A stretch of 64,000 nucleotides of DNA from Halosimplex pelagicum (GCF_013415905.1 NZ_CP058909.1:4030001-4094000); one strand, 5' to 3'. Numbered from the stretch's first letter, positions 52,379 through 61,252 are shown. The notes: generated by a model from the sequence alone, not told the origin. A program made the numbers and translations.

Positions 52379-53404
52379 TCAGACTTCATGGAGCCGGTCA
52401 GCAGCCGCGCGAGCCGCTGGGGAAATAATATACGTGATTCGTTTCCGACGGGTAGAATCCCGTTGGGCCCGCTCAAACGTTAAATTCTCATCCGTAACGT
52501 GAACTAATAGCACGCCAGCTTCGATTAACCGTTCACGAACAGCTTCGTGAGAAGGGTATTGTTCCGGTTCTTGAAACTCTCGAACGAGCGACTGCCGGTA
52601 CGGCGATGTCCCAGCTGACCTGATCTCGACCAATTCATTTCTAGCAGCAGCATCAAGACCGGAGACATACTGCTCTACGTCTCGACGATACTCGCTATAC
52701 TCCTCTCGAAGTGCCTCGAAGACAGGTGATGGGACAGATAGTCGAGGAGTTGAACCTCCTCGAACGAGGATGCCGAGTTCCCGAAGCGGCGCGAGTTTCG
52801 CTGCACTGGCGCCGTCCGAGTCGTGTTTGCCCCCGGCAAACGCCGTCCAGTAAAGCACCGAACTGAGCTCGCTATCAGCTTCGTTTAGACCGCTCTCCAG
52901 AGCCTGCAGTAAAATCCACCCGAACTGAGTCACAAGCGACATCGAGCCCTTATCGCTCACACAACTATTTTCGATACTCTCAGCCATTTGCTGACGCAGC
53001 CAGGACGAAAGTACGGACATTGCAAGTTCAGCCACGCTCTCATCAGCTCCCCCGACCCGCTCGTCCCACCGCGTTGCGACGACATCTGCCATCTGCATTT
53101 GATCCGTGGAAAAGCCGCGAGTGCTAACTAACCCCCGCCACTGGATATTCATTGTCTCATTGACGATCTTTTCACTATACCAGGTTTGCAGGTGGTCGTA
53201 GTACTCGTCACCAGTAACGCCGCTGGCCCGCAGCCACACACAGACAGCGCCGAGCTCACCGTACGCCGAATAATACCGCCAGAAGCACTTCCGACCAGGT
53301 GCTTGGTACGGAGAAACGGCAGGGTCCGTAACTGCCGCTTGAAGACGAGTCGCAGCCGTCACCGCCTCCATCACTGCGGACCGCATCTCAACATCCTCAT
53401 CCAT
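52379..53404 (-). CDS. Unknown helical protein with C-terminal winged helix
   Basis: 341 aa. Mostly helical N-terminal two thirds (MEAVTAATRLQAAVTDP; ELAMSVLSSWLRQQMAESIE). A segment PLRELGILVRGGSTPRLSVP looks like a wing, and the last 80 residues (SHEAVRERLIEAGVLLVHVT) resemble a winged helix as well. No catalytic motif seen. The ATG overlaps the end of the gene at 53397 by eight bases, so the two are co-translated; it is convergent to the PLD-NTPase gene with a 12-base gap. Function unknown; it may belong to that gene functionally. Confidence 0.6.
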   Translation of the reverse strand: MDEDVEMRSAVMEAVTAATRLQAAVTDPAVSPYQAPGRKCFWRYYSAYGELGAVCVWLRASGVTGDEYYDHLQTWYSEKIVNETMNIQWRGLVSTRGFSTDQMQMADVVATRWDERVGGADESVAELAMSVLSSWLRQQMAESIENSCVSDKGSMSLVTQFGWILLQALESGLNEADSELSSVLYWTAFAGGKHDSDGASAAKLAPLRELGILVRGGSTPRLSVPSPVFEALREEYSEYRRDVEQYVSGLDAAARNELVEIRSAGTSPYRQSLVREFQEPEQYPSHEAVRERLIEAGVLLVHVTDENLTFERAQRDSTRRKRITYIISPAARAAADRLHEV

Positions 53405-53768
53405 CTTCGCTCACAACCCGACGTGCCACCGACATCGATTCCCCATTCGGCCCTACCATCTGCCACGACACTTCTTCTTCCGGAGAGAGCCCTTCCAGTT
53501 CACCTGGATCCAATCGATCCGGCTCAATACCAAGCCACACAGCCACTGTATCTGCATCGAGATCGCTGTACGCGATGATCAGTTCACCGAAAGCCACGAC
53601 ATTAGCCCACTGAGAAACATCGCCTCGATCATGAAGCCACATCGCAAACACTCTCCCTAGCATCGCAGAACTATCGTCACCTTGGAACAAGGACTCCAGT
53701 TCCTCTCCATCCACCTCCAGCGAAATCTGCCATTCGTATCGGCGGTGTGAAGCCGTGTCCTGAGTCAT
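53397..53768 (-). CDS. Small unknown acidic protein, partner of 52379
   Basis: 123 aa, ATG at 53768. It has a first beta-like strand pair (YEWQISLEVDGEELESLF), a helix GRVFAMWLHDRG, a strand AFGELIIAYSDLD and an acidic tail. The sequence AVWLGIEPDRLDPGEL suggests a small HTH-like turn but is too weak to call. It is the first gene of a two-gene unit. The spacer to the divergent gene at 54031 holds its promoter. Confidence 0.55.
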   Translation of the reverse strand: MTQDTASHRRYEWQISLEVDGEELESLFQGDDSSAMLGRVFAMWLHDRGDVSQWANVVAFGELIIAYSDLDADTVAVWLGIEPDRLDPGELEGLSPEEEVSWQMVGPNGESMSVARRVVSEDG

Positions 53769-54030
53769 TCGGATCTTGACCGGTCACCAAATCATAATAA
53801 GAGTACCGGTTTAGGGGGTTTATTCCACAACTCAAATAACCTTAAGAAATTGTAAAGAGATTCGAAGAGAGATTCATGCACGTGATATTGTATTGATTTA
53901 CAACACTGAGGAAAGTGTGGTCTCGGAATCGTCAAGCAGTCATGCGGCGGTCACCGTGAAAGTGAGGCCCCGGGATCGAATCAAAACATTCACCATAAGA
54001 TTATTTTGCGGTCTAACAACTTGGGGACCT

Positions 54031-55479
54031 ATGGCATCTAAAGTAGATCTCAACGAACTCGAGAATAGATTAAGAGAAATTAATCCCGACCCGGTTCAGC
54101 CTAAAACATCACTAGAGATCATTGGACGGGCTCGATACGAGGACTACTGGACCGAGATGCTAGGATATTTCCTCGATCCCACGCAGCCACACGGCCTCGA
54201 TGACCGGATTCTCATTCCGGTCCTTCAAGAAATCGCTGGTACAGTACCGGATAAATTACCGGACTCTGCTACTGAACGCAAGCCAGGAGCGACGGTAACT
54301 GTCGAAACGCAAGTCAGCATGTATGATGCTGCAGATGACGATAACCCTCCACGGATAGATCTCGGGATTTGGGCGGAAGAAGAATGGTTCGTTCTTATCG
54401 AAATCAAGGTGGGAGCCTCAGAGAGTGGTACTCAGACACAAACGTATTATGAGTGTTCTCATTTCAGTGATAGTCATATTCCGAAAACAGATTTCCAATC
54501 AAAGAATTACGTCTATCTCGCCCTAGACGAGCATACAGCGCCAACCGCGAACGGCCCGAACGAATTCCAGGTAGTCACGTGGAGGACCATTCAGGAAGTA
54601 CTCGATGACCAACTTCCGAACTTGTATCTAGATACACCATCAGAAACGTCGTTACAGCTGACGGAATTCAAACGGCTTCTCGACAATGTACTCGAACCGC
54701 TCTCTGGGCAGGAATATGACCGGATTTTCAACCAAGCAAAATTATATACAGAGTACCCGGATATCGTGAAACAAACGGCACCGCAATCAGCAACACCAGA
54801 AACTCGGAGCCAACACTCTGAAGAATTCGCAGAGCTCAGCCAATTCTATGATGCTGAGCTTAATTCCGTATACAATGCACCTCGACGATTCATGCAGGCC
54901 GAACGTGACAAATGGATTACTAAGTTTGAAAAATACAATCCCGAGCTAGCAAGTGATTGGCGCTTGGAAACGCCTGATACCGGTAACCCAATGATTGCTC
55001 GTCCGTGGTGGCACCTATCTGATGGTGGTCATCTTCACTTTCAACATTCCCTCTTCAGAGATGAGGTCCATGATGATTACGAAATAGACACATTCAACCC
55101 AGATGAACTACAGTTCGAATTTCACCTTCATAGCCGAGACCAAGAGGCTTGTGAACAATTCAGACAGAAGTTCTCTGACAAAATGGATGAGAGTGATCTT
55201 GTAAAGGAGACGATACCCCGTCAAGCAAATAAAAAGCAATGGCAAAGTCAGAGTTCCTCTAAATTCACGCAAGAGTATATACATGCGTGTTATGAACTGG
55301 ATGAATTTGATCAAGAGGGGTACTACAACACGTTGGCCACCGCAGTGAAAGATCACGAGCCGTTCGCAAATGCGGTAGACGAGGTCTGTGAGGAGACGTT
55401 CAGGGCTATGGACGACCACTACGAAATCTCTGACATCTTCAATGACGAACCGCCGTGGGCTGACGGCATAACGTATTAA
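54031..55479 (+). CDS. PDDEXK_4-type nuclease
   Basis: 482 aa from ATG 54031, 27 bases behind an AT-rich box (GATTATTTTG); the longer frame to 53893 is rejected. The nuclease core is in residues about 25-200: YEDYWTEMLGYFLDP at the start, then RIDLGIWAEEEWFVLIEIKV giving D...E-x-K, and TQTQTYYECSHF with a following strand YVYLAL. This order matches the PD-(D/E)XK_4 family, stand-alone nucleases common in defence islands. The C-terminal 200 residues (from about 270) form a separate alpha/beta domain that may recognise the substrate. No partner gene; it is a single-gene unit. The function in DNA cutting is inferred from the family. Confidence 0.75.
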   Translation: MASKVDLNELENRLREINPDPVQPKTSLEIIGRARYEDYWTEMLGYFLDPTQPHGLDDRILIPVLQEIAGTVPDKLPDSATERKPGATVTVETQVSMYDAADDDNPPRIDLGIWAEEEWFVLIEIKVGASESGTQTQTYYECSHFSDSHIPKTDFQSKNYVYLALDEHTAPTANGPNEFQVVTWRTIQEVLDDQLPNLYLDTPSETSLQLTEFKRLLDNVLEPLSGQEYDRIFNQAKLYTEYPDIVKQTAPQSATPETRSQHSEEFAELSQFYDAELNSVYNAPRRFMQAERDKWITKFEKYNPELASDWRLETPDTGNPMIARPWWHLSDGGHLHFQHSLFRDEVHDDYEIDTFNPDELQFEFHLHSRDQEACEQFRQKFSDKMDESDLVKETIPRQANKKQWQSQSSSKFTQEYIHACYELDEFDQEGYYNTLATAVKDHEPFANAVDEVCEETFRAMDDHYEISDIFNDEPPWADGITY

Positions 55480-55575
55480 TTGACCTTCCCCGAGAGGGGC
55501 TGTATTAAATCGTCAGACCGAAGTAGAATTCGCTGTTTCACCGCTCGCATTTATTAACGCCAGACATTGTGACCT

Positions 55576-55706
55576 TGTTTAGACGCGGCGCAGTTCGCCC
55601 CCTTCGGGCATTGTCTGTATAGAGATTCCGATTAGAGAGGCACTCTCTGGCTAATTCTATTCAGACCGCACAGCCACTAACCCGCGTCTCCGGGAGCGTC
55701 TAAACA
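55576..55706. mobile_element. MITE-like element with 11-base inverted repeats
   Basis: TGTTTAGACGC at 55576-55586 and its exact complement at 55696-55706 enclose 109 bases with an inner GCCCCCTTCGGGC-type hairpin. No coding content. The element sits at the 5' edge of a truncated gene (55714), suggesting it cut that gene. Confidence 0.5.
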
Positions 55707-55713
55707 CGGCCCT

Positions 55714-55863
55714 GAGTATCAGGAAGAAGTGATACACTACAACGGTAGAGCAATTCAAGATGGGGAAGTCCAGCCAATCAGGTGGGAAGACACCGCTTTC
55801 AAAAAAGTTGATCGCCAGTACATCTACTTCACCGAGGAACTAGAATACTTGTATATAAAATAA
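55714..55863 (+). pseudogene. 3' fragment of an unknown gene behind the MITE
   Basis: The frame reads EYQEEVIHYNGRAIQDGEVQ, then PIRWEDTAFKKVDRQYIYFT and EELEYLYIK with TAA at 55861. It looks fully coding but has no start codon; the 5' part is missing at the MITE. The following stretch 55864-56323 has a stretch rich in G runs (56028-56062) and no gene I can support. Confidence 0.45.
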
Positions 55864-56323
55864 TGTGTGTTAGATGTATATGTTGTTTCATCTCCTCTAG
55901 AAGGGGTGTGAGAAAGATTCTACGACACTCTCCACACAATCATATTCCGCGTGTTTGATCCACGAGTAGCAAATATAGGGGTGTGGGAGCCAAACACCGG
56001 GCCGGACCAGTGTGGAATACACCCGAAGGGGGCGGACCCAGGGGCAGGGGCCGACACCGTTATTGTTGGGAGCCGTGAACGGTGTCGCTGGCAACTATGG
56101 GGGCAATGTGCGCCTGGGCCACCCACCCACGTCGGATGTACTCGCGTGTACGATTCACAATGACATGAGCGTTTCGAGGTTTTCAGTGCTGACGTGACTG
56201 GTAGAGAGAAGAGATGGTAACTGCCGGTCCACTGCCTGTGTAAACGAGAGTAGCGGACATGGACTGGGTTCTGAAGCCACAGTGACGGTCTACACTACCT
56301 AGCTCGCGTCTCGGCCCAAGTAG

Positions 56324-56599
56324 TCACTCCAGGGTAACAGTGAGTTCACGCTCGGTAACCCGGATCCGATACTGCTCGAACTGGAATGAAACAGTAAGGT
56401 CCTCGCTGTCGGTGAGCAGTTGGTCGAGTGCATCGGTATCGACTTTGTCGTACAGCCTCGGCTGGTTTGGACCCGATAGTTCCTCGGGCCGTTTGTTCTT
56501 GATATCGGCCAAGGCTTCGAGGACAGCAATACTTGGATTCGTAGCTGTGCTGTCGTAGGTGCGTCGGACCGCGACGCACTCCTGACTCAACCCATCCAT
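56324..56599 (-). CDS. Small HalOD1-domain protein
   Basis: 91 aa from the ATG at 56599, about 30 bases behind ATTTATTTATTGG on the minus strand. It consists of one HalOD1 output domain: AVRRTYDSTATNPSIAVLEA, LADIKNKRPEELSG, LYDKVDTDALDQLLT and the final VSFQFEQYRIRVTERELTVT. HalOD1 is a haloarchaea-specific output domain often joined to receiver domains or made as stand-alone protein; its target is not known. Longer frames (starts at 56641 or 56674) are possible but lack promoter support. Confidence 0.8.
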   Translation of the reverse strand: MDGLSQECVAVRRTYDSTATNPSIAVLEALADIKNKRPEELSGPNQPRLYDKVDTDALDQLLTDSEDLTVSFQFEQYRIRVTERELTVTLE

Positions 56600-56713
56600 C
56601 CCGAGAGGAAAAGGAGGGCAACCAATAAATAAATCTGCTGCCATGACTCTCACGAATTTCGAGATGTGCGACACACGTTGTCTGCAGCCGACATCGTTCG
56701 GTTACGACCATTC

Positions 56714-56757
56714 TTATGTAACAAATGGTAGAATCTCTGGCGGTAGCTGTTACATAA
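56714..56757. repeat. 9-base inverted repeat in a gene-free spacer
   Basis: TTATGTAAC (56714-56722) and GTTACATAA (56749-56757) form a perfect dyad around 26 bases. The whole spacer 56600-57030 shows no other convincing feature apart from a TATA-like CATTTTACA about 27 bases before the gene at 57031. The dyad could be an operator or a small hairpin. Confidence 0.35.
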
Positions 56758-57030
56758 GACGGTGCGCTTTCGTCGGCTTGCTATCCACGAGAAGACAGCC
56801 CACGAACCGGCCGTAGTGAAACTGAACCCACTTTCGCTGTACTGGTGGCTGGCGTTGAATACCTGACCCACTGGTCGAAGCGATATAGTTCGCCCTTGGA
56901 AAACAATGATATGAAGGACCACGCACAAGGCCACATGACAGGGGGCCAAACGGTTGAAGAGCAAACTGTGAGCGGAAACTCCGGAGATTACACAGTAAGC
57001 ATTTTACAGTACTGGGTTTTGTCGTAGGTC

Positions 57031-57213
57031 ATGGCGGGGAAGTCAGCTGATGAAGACCTCCTTGACGAGCTGATCGCAGAGACTCAGGAGTCTCTTTCCT
57101 ACTTTGATCATCCAGATGACTTGGAAGGTACGGGTGAAGAGAGCTGGGCCCGGATCGAGAAAGATGCTACAATGGCACACGTTCTGGGTGTGGACCTTCA
57201 AGAGTTCCGCTGA
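57031..57213 (+). CDS. Small acidic protein
   Basis: 60 aa: MAGKSADEDLLDELIAETQE, then SLSYFDHPDDLEGTGEES and DATMAHVLGVDLQEFR. Very acidic, helical N-terminus. An ATTTTACAG box about 27 bases upstream supports a leaderless ATG start. No family recognised. It may be a small regulator or antitoxin of the PadR region that follows. Confidence 0.45.
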   Translation: MAGKSADEDLLDELIAETQESLSYFDHPDDLEGTGEESWARIEKDATMAHVLGVDLQEFR

Positions 57214-57385
57214 GTACGATAGGCTAAGCGAGAATCGATTGTCCACTGCGAAATTGAGCAAAGTCGGCTATTCTTGGACAAGTCCACGGCGTGACTCGGA
57301 AGAGGACAATTCTTGATTGCCATTGAAGTTGTATGTAAAATCACGACAGAATTAACCGTTTCCAGAGACTATCAGTACGCGGACA

Positions 57386-57676
57386 ATGTACGATCTTACT
57401 GGTTTCCAGCGTGACCTCCTGTACACGATTGCCGGCAAGGAAAAGCCCCACGGCCTCGCAATCAAAGAAGAACTAGAGAATTACTACGAGAAAGAGATAC
57501 ACCACGGTCGGCTATACCCCAACTTAGACACGCTTGTCGACAAGGGACTCGTGGAGAAAGGGGAACGCGACCGGCGGACCAATTTCTACAATTTGACTCG
57601 GCGTGGCCGCCGCGAGATCGAAGCCCGCCGTGAATGGGAGAACCAGTACGTCGATACCGAATCGCTTCCCGCATGA
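57386..57676 (+). CDS. PadR-like winged-helix regulator
   Basis: 96 aa. The PadR pattern is complete for a minimal member: LTGFQRDLLYTIAGKEKPHG, the recognition helix region GRLYPNLDTLVDKGLVEKGE, and the wing NFYNLTRRGRREI. The longer C-terminal dimer helices of full PadR proteins are reduced to REWENQYVD, as in many haloarchaeal versions. It would repress or activate nearby genes as a dimer. ATG at 57386 with an AT-rich stretch about 31 bases upstream. Genes controlled are unknown. Confidence 0.85.
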   Translation: MYDLTGFQRDLLYTIAGKEKPHGLAIKEELENYYEKEIHHGRLYPNLDTLVDKGLVEKGERDRRTNFYNLTRRGRREIEARREWENQYVDTESLPA

Positions 57677-57931
57677 TGCTCAGTCGAGACCTCTGAGCGC
57701 ATGGCCGAATTGGCTGCCAACAGACCGTATGTTGTAGGACCTCAGGCCGTTGATTTTCAATCGGATCCAGAGCCGCGGATCGGGCCTATTCCGTTGGATG
57801 GTATCCAAAAGTCAATTGGAATTTTTCCGGCCCTGAACATCTCGATCAGCCGTACTAGAGATTAGACTAATTCTACAAAGAAGGCTGCGGACAAAGAAAT
57901 CTCTATATCCAATTGAATTCTAATTTGAGCC

Positions 57932-58246
57932 ATGTCCGAGTACACTACCGTCACTCTCACGAAAGACATCAAGGACCAGCTCTCTGACAGTATGCAGGAA
58001 GGAGAGACATGGAACGAGTATCTTCAACGGCTTCAAGCAGAAAGCAGCGATCAGGAACCGACAGAATCTAGTCTCTCAGAAGAGGACTTCAGCCAGATTC
58101 GAGCAATCGTTCAAGAAACCTCTCAGGAGACAGTTCAAGCCGATGCTGCCCGTGAGCAGTTTGAGGATGTCGAGATCGACTATGACTATATCCGCGAGAT
58201 CGTTCGAGAAGAAGTCCGTCGAGCACTGGAAGAATTAGTCCGTTAA
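57932..58246 (+). CDS. Antitoxin-like small helical protein
   Basis: 104 aa, ATG 27 bases behind a CTCTATATCC box. The first 35 residues (TTVTLTKDIKDQLSDSMQEG, then ETWNEYLQRL) match the start of haloarchaeal VapB-like/ribbon-type antitoxins. A polar linker is followed by two charged helices (RAIVQETSQETVQADAAREQ; YIREIVREEVRRALEELVR). No toxin gene follows, so it may be an orphan or a DNA-binding regulator. Confidence in coding is good; the function is a guess. Confidence 0.6.
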   Translation: MSEYTTVTLTKDIKDQLSDSMQEGETWNEYLQRLQAESSDQEPTESSLSEEDFSQIRAIVQETSQETVQADAAREQFEDVEIDYDYIREIVREEVRRALEELVR

Positions 58247-58490
58247 TTCTGTCTCCTGGCGGGCTTCTGCTTCAGGCTTTCATGTGCCGTAATTCAGTTA
58301 TCCTTCATTTGAATCGGGATGCAGGTGAAGTTCGCACATAGTCTACGCTCAAAATACTCGCCCCGGGAAGTGAAACGAAAGGTGGTGGCAATCGATGTGG
58401 TTGGGGGTTCTGGGGGATGGGGGGAGACACATCGACCCCGGGACGAGCATCACAGGCTGGGAGAGCCAGCCGTTAAGGGGGCAGGACTGG

Positions 58491-58608
58491 TTACATAAAT
58501 TCCTGTTGTTCCAGATATACGTGAAGGGTGTTCATGAACTCGTTGCGAGACGCATTTTTTGATTTGAGTTCGTGGATTACTTGCTATTCCGTTTCCGAGT
58601 AGCGGCTC
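58491..58608 (-). pseudogene. Fragment with in-frame stop
   Basis: On the minus strand RYSETE is followed by TAG and then QVIHELKSKNASRNEFMNTL and HVYLEQQEFM before TAA. It looks like the end of a small helical protein with one nonsense change. The remaining part of the spacer 58247-58705 has a G-rich tract (58390-58440) and nothing I can name. Confidence 0.35.
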
Positions 58609-58705
58609 TGTTTATTTCCGGACTGTTCTATACGTTCGGGAGGGTGTTGGGTTGCGACTGACGGAGAGGTGGGTGGAGAATGATGAGGCAGAAAGAACCG
58701 ATCAC

Positions 58706-59119
58706 CTATTCGTTGGAATTCAGCCGTTCAACCACTTCTGCGAAGGCGACGTTCTCTCGTACGTCGGTGATCTCAACAGTGAGGCGCTCGCCCTTTTCAG
58801 TTTCTGGAATAATGACGACAAAGCCGCGTTCAACACGGGTGATTCCGTCACCTTGGTCACCAATATCTTCAATTTCGACTGTGCGTTGGTCACCCTGTTC
58901 AACTGGCGGTTTCGGCGGATCAGGTTCACGGCGTAGTCCTGTGTTGGTTTGTTCAGTCCCTTGACCTGTGGGTGAGGGAAGGATCGCGACGCGGTGCGTC
59001 TCACCGTCTTGAAGAGCACCAAATTTGATCTCTTGCTTTGGTACTTTAATCACGTATGAGTCATCTCGCTCTTCAACAGTACTAGAGAACAGGCAGTAGA
59101 GTTGATCAGGAAGTTCCAT
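58706..59119 (-). CDS. TRAM-domain protein
   Basis: 137 aa from the ATG at 59119 (MELPDQLYCLF); an ATG at 59140 is also possible. The C-terminal 60 residues are a TRAM domain: RTVEIEDIGDQGDGITRVER, GFVVIIPETEKGERLTVEIT and DVRENVAFAEVV, a small beta-barrel that binds RNA or nucleotides. The N-terminal half (DSYVIKVPKQEIKFGALQDG) is shared by other haloarchaeal TRAM proteins. These are thought to act as RNA chaperones. It has no operon partner. Confidence 0.85.
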   Translation of the reverse strand: MELPDQLYCLFSSTVEERDDSYVIKVPKQEIKFGALQDGETHRVAILPSPTGQGTEQTNTGLRREPDPPKPPVEQGDQRTVEIEDIGDQGDGITRVERGFVVIIPETEKGERLTVEITDVRENVAFAEVVERLNSNE

Positions 59120-59217
59120 CAGTAGTCTGTTGAGGAGCATGTCTCAGAGCGAGCACTTGAGTCTGCTGGGCGAAGCTATTCAAGCGCAACAGCGGCCTCA
59201 CACGCCGGGGATTTGGT

Positions 59218-59328
59218 CTAGATCCCCTCCGTGCCGTCAACTTTCTCGTACTCCACAAGGACCCATGTAGGGGGGACGTGCTCACTGTAGTCTAAGTACC
59301 GAGCGAGTATTTGGATGTCGTCGTACAT
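59218..59328 (-). CDS. Possible 36-residue protein
   Basis: ATG at 59328: MYDDIQILARYLDYSEHVPP, then TWVLVEYEKVDGTEGI and TAG. Good coding appearance with a hydrophobic helix and a beta hairpin. No family recognised, and no promoter was identified with confidence. It lies between the TRAM gene and the zinc-ribbon fragment. Confidence 0.35.
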   Translation of the reverse strand: MYDDIQILARYLDYSEHVPPTWVLVEYEKVDGTEGI

Positions 59329-59351
59329 GGATCAGGGGTGACAAACCGCTT

Positions 59352-59540
59352 ATGCGTGTCCGCACGGTACTCGGTCGACTATTATCCGGTGACAAGACGG
59401 ATGTAGTCGTCGAGTGCCGTCAATGCAGGGTAGATGTCACGCTAGACACAAACGAGTGTCCTAATTGCAAGTCCAACGATATCGGGCGCTACAAGCTTTC
59501 AGAGTTGACGATGGTACTACTCGTCAAAGAATGTCGGCAT
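59352..59540 (+). CDS. Zinc-ribbon protein overrun by an integrase gene
   Basis: ATG at 59352. The protein has a typical haloarchaeal zinc ribbon: VVECRQC, then TNECPNCKSNDIGRYKL. The frame has no stop before the convergent integrase gene and goes on antisense to it up to 59819, where the sequence no longer looks real. I therefore give only the part before the integrase. Its natural end was probably lost when the integrase segment arrived. Confidence 0.4.
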
Positions 59541-60677
59541 TCACACCGGCGCGCCGCCTTGGATCCCTTCGATGACTTCCTGTTTTGTTTCTGGCGTCGG
59601 GTGAGCGTACTTTCGAGCGGACTCGAGGCTTTTGTGACGCAGAATATTCGCTACCAGCCCGAGATCACGCTCTCGTTCGTACACGTACATCCCCGTGCTG
59701 TGTCGAATGCTATGCCAAGTCAGTTTCCGACCATTCGCTTCGATCCCTGCCTCCTCGATCAGGTTGCTGAGGAGTGTGTTGAGATTCCCCGAGTCGTACG
59801 TGTTCCCACGCCGGTTTAACCAGATTTTATCGCTGTCATCGTACTTCATCTTGTTTGAACGTTGGTCGAGCCATTTCTCCAATAATTTCGTAGCCCGGTT
59901 CGAGAGTGCGACTTCCCATTTCTTATCATTCTTGACAGCAACCTCTGCTGGTACGATGATTTGGTCATTTGCGAGATCTAAATGCCCCGTCTCTAACCGG
60001 CCAACGATCTCGGCTCGCCAGCCCGCGTCAAGTGCCGTGGAGATGAGGGCCGGGATTTTCCAGCTTTGCCGCAGTTCTTCCCAATCAATACGAGTCACCT
60101 CTGCTTTCGGCTTCCCCAGGAATTGAGCGAGATAGGCTTTCCAACGGTCACGCTCTTCCGGGGATAAGTTGCTGTAGGTCGGCGGTGATCGATATTCCAA
60201 CGAGGTGTTCAACAAGAGCTCTCGTTCCCGTCGATTGAACGGGTCAGAGTTGAACGATGGCGGTTCATCCGAAAACGAGGTTGTAGGGTCCCAGTCTTGC
60301 TCGGTGAATCGGAAATAAGCCTGAAGCGCGTTCACGAATTTTCGCTTACTGTTCTCCTCGTACGGTTTCCCGCTTTTCGTGGTTACATCGTCTTCTTGAA
60401 GCCCATCGACGAATTGGTCTGCAAGCTCGGGAGTCAAATCTAGTACGAGGTGGTCGCGTTCCCACGCATAATTGAATGATTGGTGGATTCGCCGCGCGAC
60501 AGGACGAACGTTCGATTCCTTGTACCCCACGTTGTTCTCTGGTTCTTTCCCTTCAGTCCGAAGCCATTCGAGCAACTGTTCCCAGTGTTCACTATACAGT
60601 ACTTTTTGCTGGAAATTCAGCGAGGAGACGCTCTCCTCTGAGAAAAACTCAAACTCTATCTCCGATTCTTCGCGCAT
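59541..60677 (-). CDS. Tyrosine recombinase (phage integrase family)
   Basis: 378 aa from ATG 60677. N-terminal SAM-like arm-binding domain (about 20-120), then the catalytic domain with Arg in AGWRAEIVGR, HSIRHSTGMYV (H-x2-R), LRHKS and the nucleophile Tyr in ARKYAHP. All catalytic residues are present. The gene is similar in plan to the one at 61820, but the sequences differ clearly. It is divergent to the gene at 60815 with a palindromic site in between, the layout of an integrase and its regulator in a haloarchaeal provirus or plasmid. The attachment site it uses is not visible. Confidence 0.9.
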   Translation of the reverse strand: MREESEIEFEFFSEESVSSLNFQQKVLYSEHWEQLLEWLRTEGKEPENNVGYKESNVRPVARRIHQSFNYAWERDHLVLDLTPELADQFVDGLQEDDVTTKSGKPYEENSKRKFVNALQAYFRFTEQDWDPTTSFSDEPPSFNSDPFNRRERELLLNTSLEYRSPPTYSNLSPEERDRWKAYLAQFLGKPKAEVTRIDWEELRQSWKIPALISTALDAGWRAEIVGRLETGHLDLANDQIIVPAEVAVKNDKKWEVALSNRATKLLEKWLDQRSNKMKYDDSDKIWLNRRGNTYDSGNLNTLLSNLIEEAGIEANGRKLTWHSIRHSTGMYVYERERDLGLVANILRHKSLESARKYAHPTPETKQEVIEGIQGGAPV

Positions 60678-60716
60678 ACTCAACCATTGAGGGGGTTCAG
60701 AAGTAACCGAAACTCA

Positions 60717-60734
60717 GTGTGAGTGGACTCACAC
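60717..60734. promoter_or_regulatory. Palindromic operator between integrase and regulator
   Basis: GTGTGAGTGGACTCACAC is an almost perfect 18-base palindrome (8-base arms, 2-base centre) in the divergent promoter region. A dimeric regulator, probably the product of the adjacent gene, could bind here and control both directions. It overlaps the earliest possible GTG start (60719) of that gene, which argues for a later start. Confidence 0.5.
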
Positions 60735-60814
60735 TCCGCAAAGGTTACCAATCAGAATGTGTGCTTCGTTCTACGGTGGTCATCACAGTACCTTCAGCAG
60801 AGGACTACAGACGA

Positions 60815-61252
60815 ATGTTCGATTTGAGGCCAGGGTTTAAATTCAGCAGATTCAGAATTAACCGTAAGATGCTCTCAAACGTCGTTGAAGACCACTTAGC
60901 GCGCACTTTTGGATATGAGATTGCAGCGATCCTCACAGACACAGAATTACGGCGAGATGAATTGAAAGAAGCGATTCCGTACAAAGACCCGCATGATGAG
61001 CGAATCGAGAGAATTCTGATTCCGGGTATCGAGGAAGGCATTTTTGAGAGAGCACTGACGAGGAAGTACAGAAAATACACGCTGAACTCGGACCGATTTT
61101 CCGAAGAAGACCTGGACGAGATCGAGCGGAGAGCTAAAGCACGTCTCTTCGATTCAAACGAGGAAGTTCAGTCTCGTAAGTTGCCCGACGCACCACCTGA
61201 AAATCTAAACCACATGAATGCGGCGAACGTACAGAGCAAATTCTACCGTTGA
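60815..61252 (+). CDS. Probable DNA-binding regulator next to the integrase
   Basis: 145 aa from ATG 60815; the frame is open from a GTG at 60719, but that lies inside a palindrome. The central part looks like a winged helix: LTDTELRRDELKEAIPYKDP, HDERIERILIPGIEEGIFER and LTRKYRKYTLNSDRFSEE. The sequence is basic-acidic mixed without a membrane segment. Its position, divergent from the integrase, suggests a repressor or excision factor. The start is uncertain. The stop codon at 61250-61252 touches the PATE-like element. Confidence 0.5.
   Translation: MFDLRPGFKFSRFRINRKMLSNVVEDHLARTFGYEIAAILTDTELRRDELKEAIPYKDPHDERIERILIPGIEEGIFERALTRKYRKYTLNSDRFSEEDLDEIERRAKARLFDSNEEVQSRKLPDAPPENLNHMNAANVQSKFYR

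Noticed and set aside
55951-56163. 70-codon ORF in a G-rich stretch.
   Set aside because: Biased by G runs, overlapping ORFs in all frames, no promoter or protein-like pattern.
56650-56964. 104-codon minus-strand ORF upstream of the HalOD1 gene.
   Set aside because: Unusual composition for a haloarchaeal protein (rich in Cys, Ser, Arg, poor in Asp/Glu) and no promoter; likely chance.
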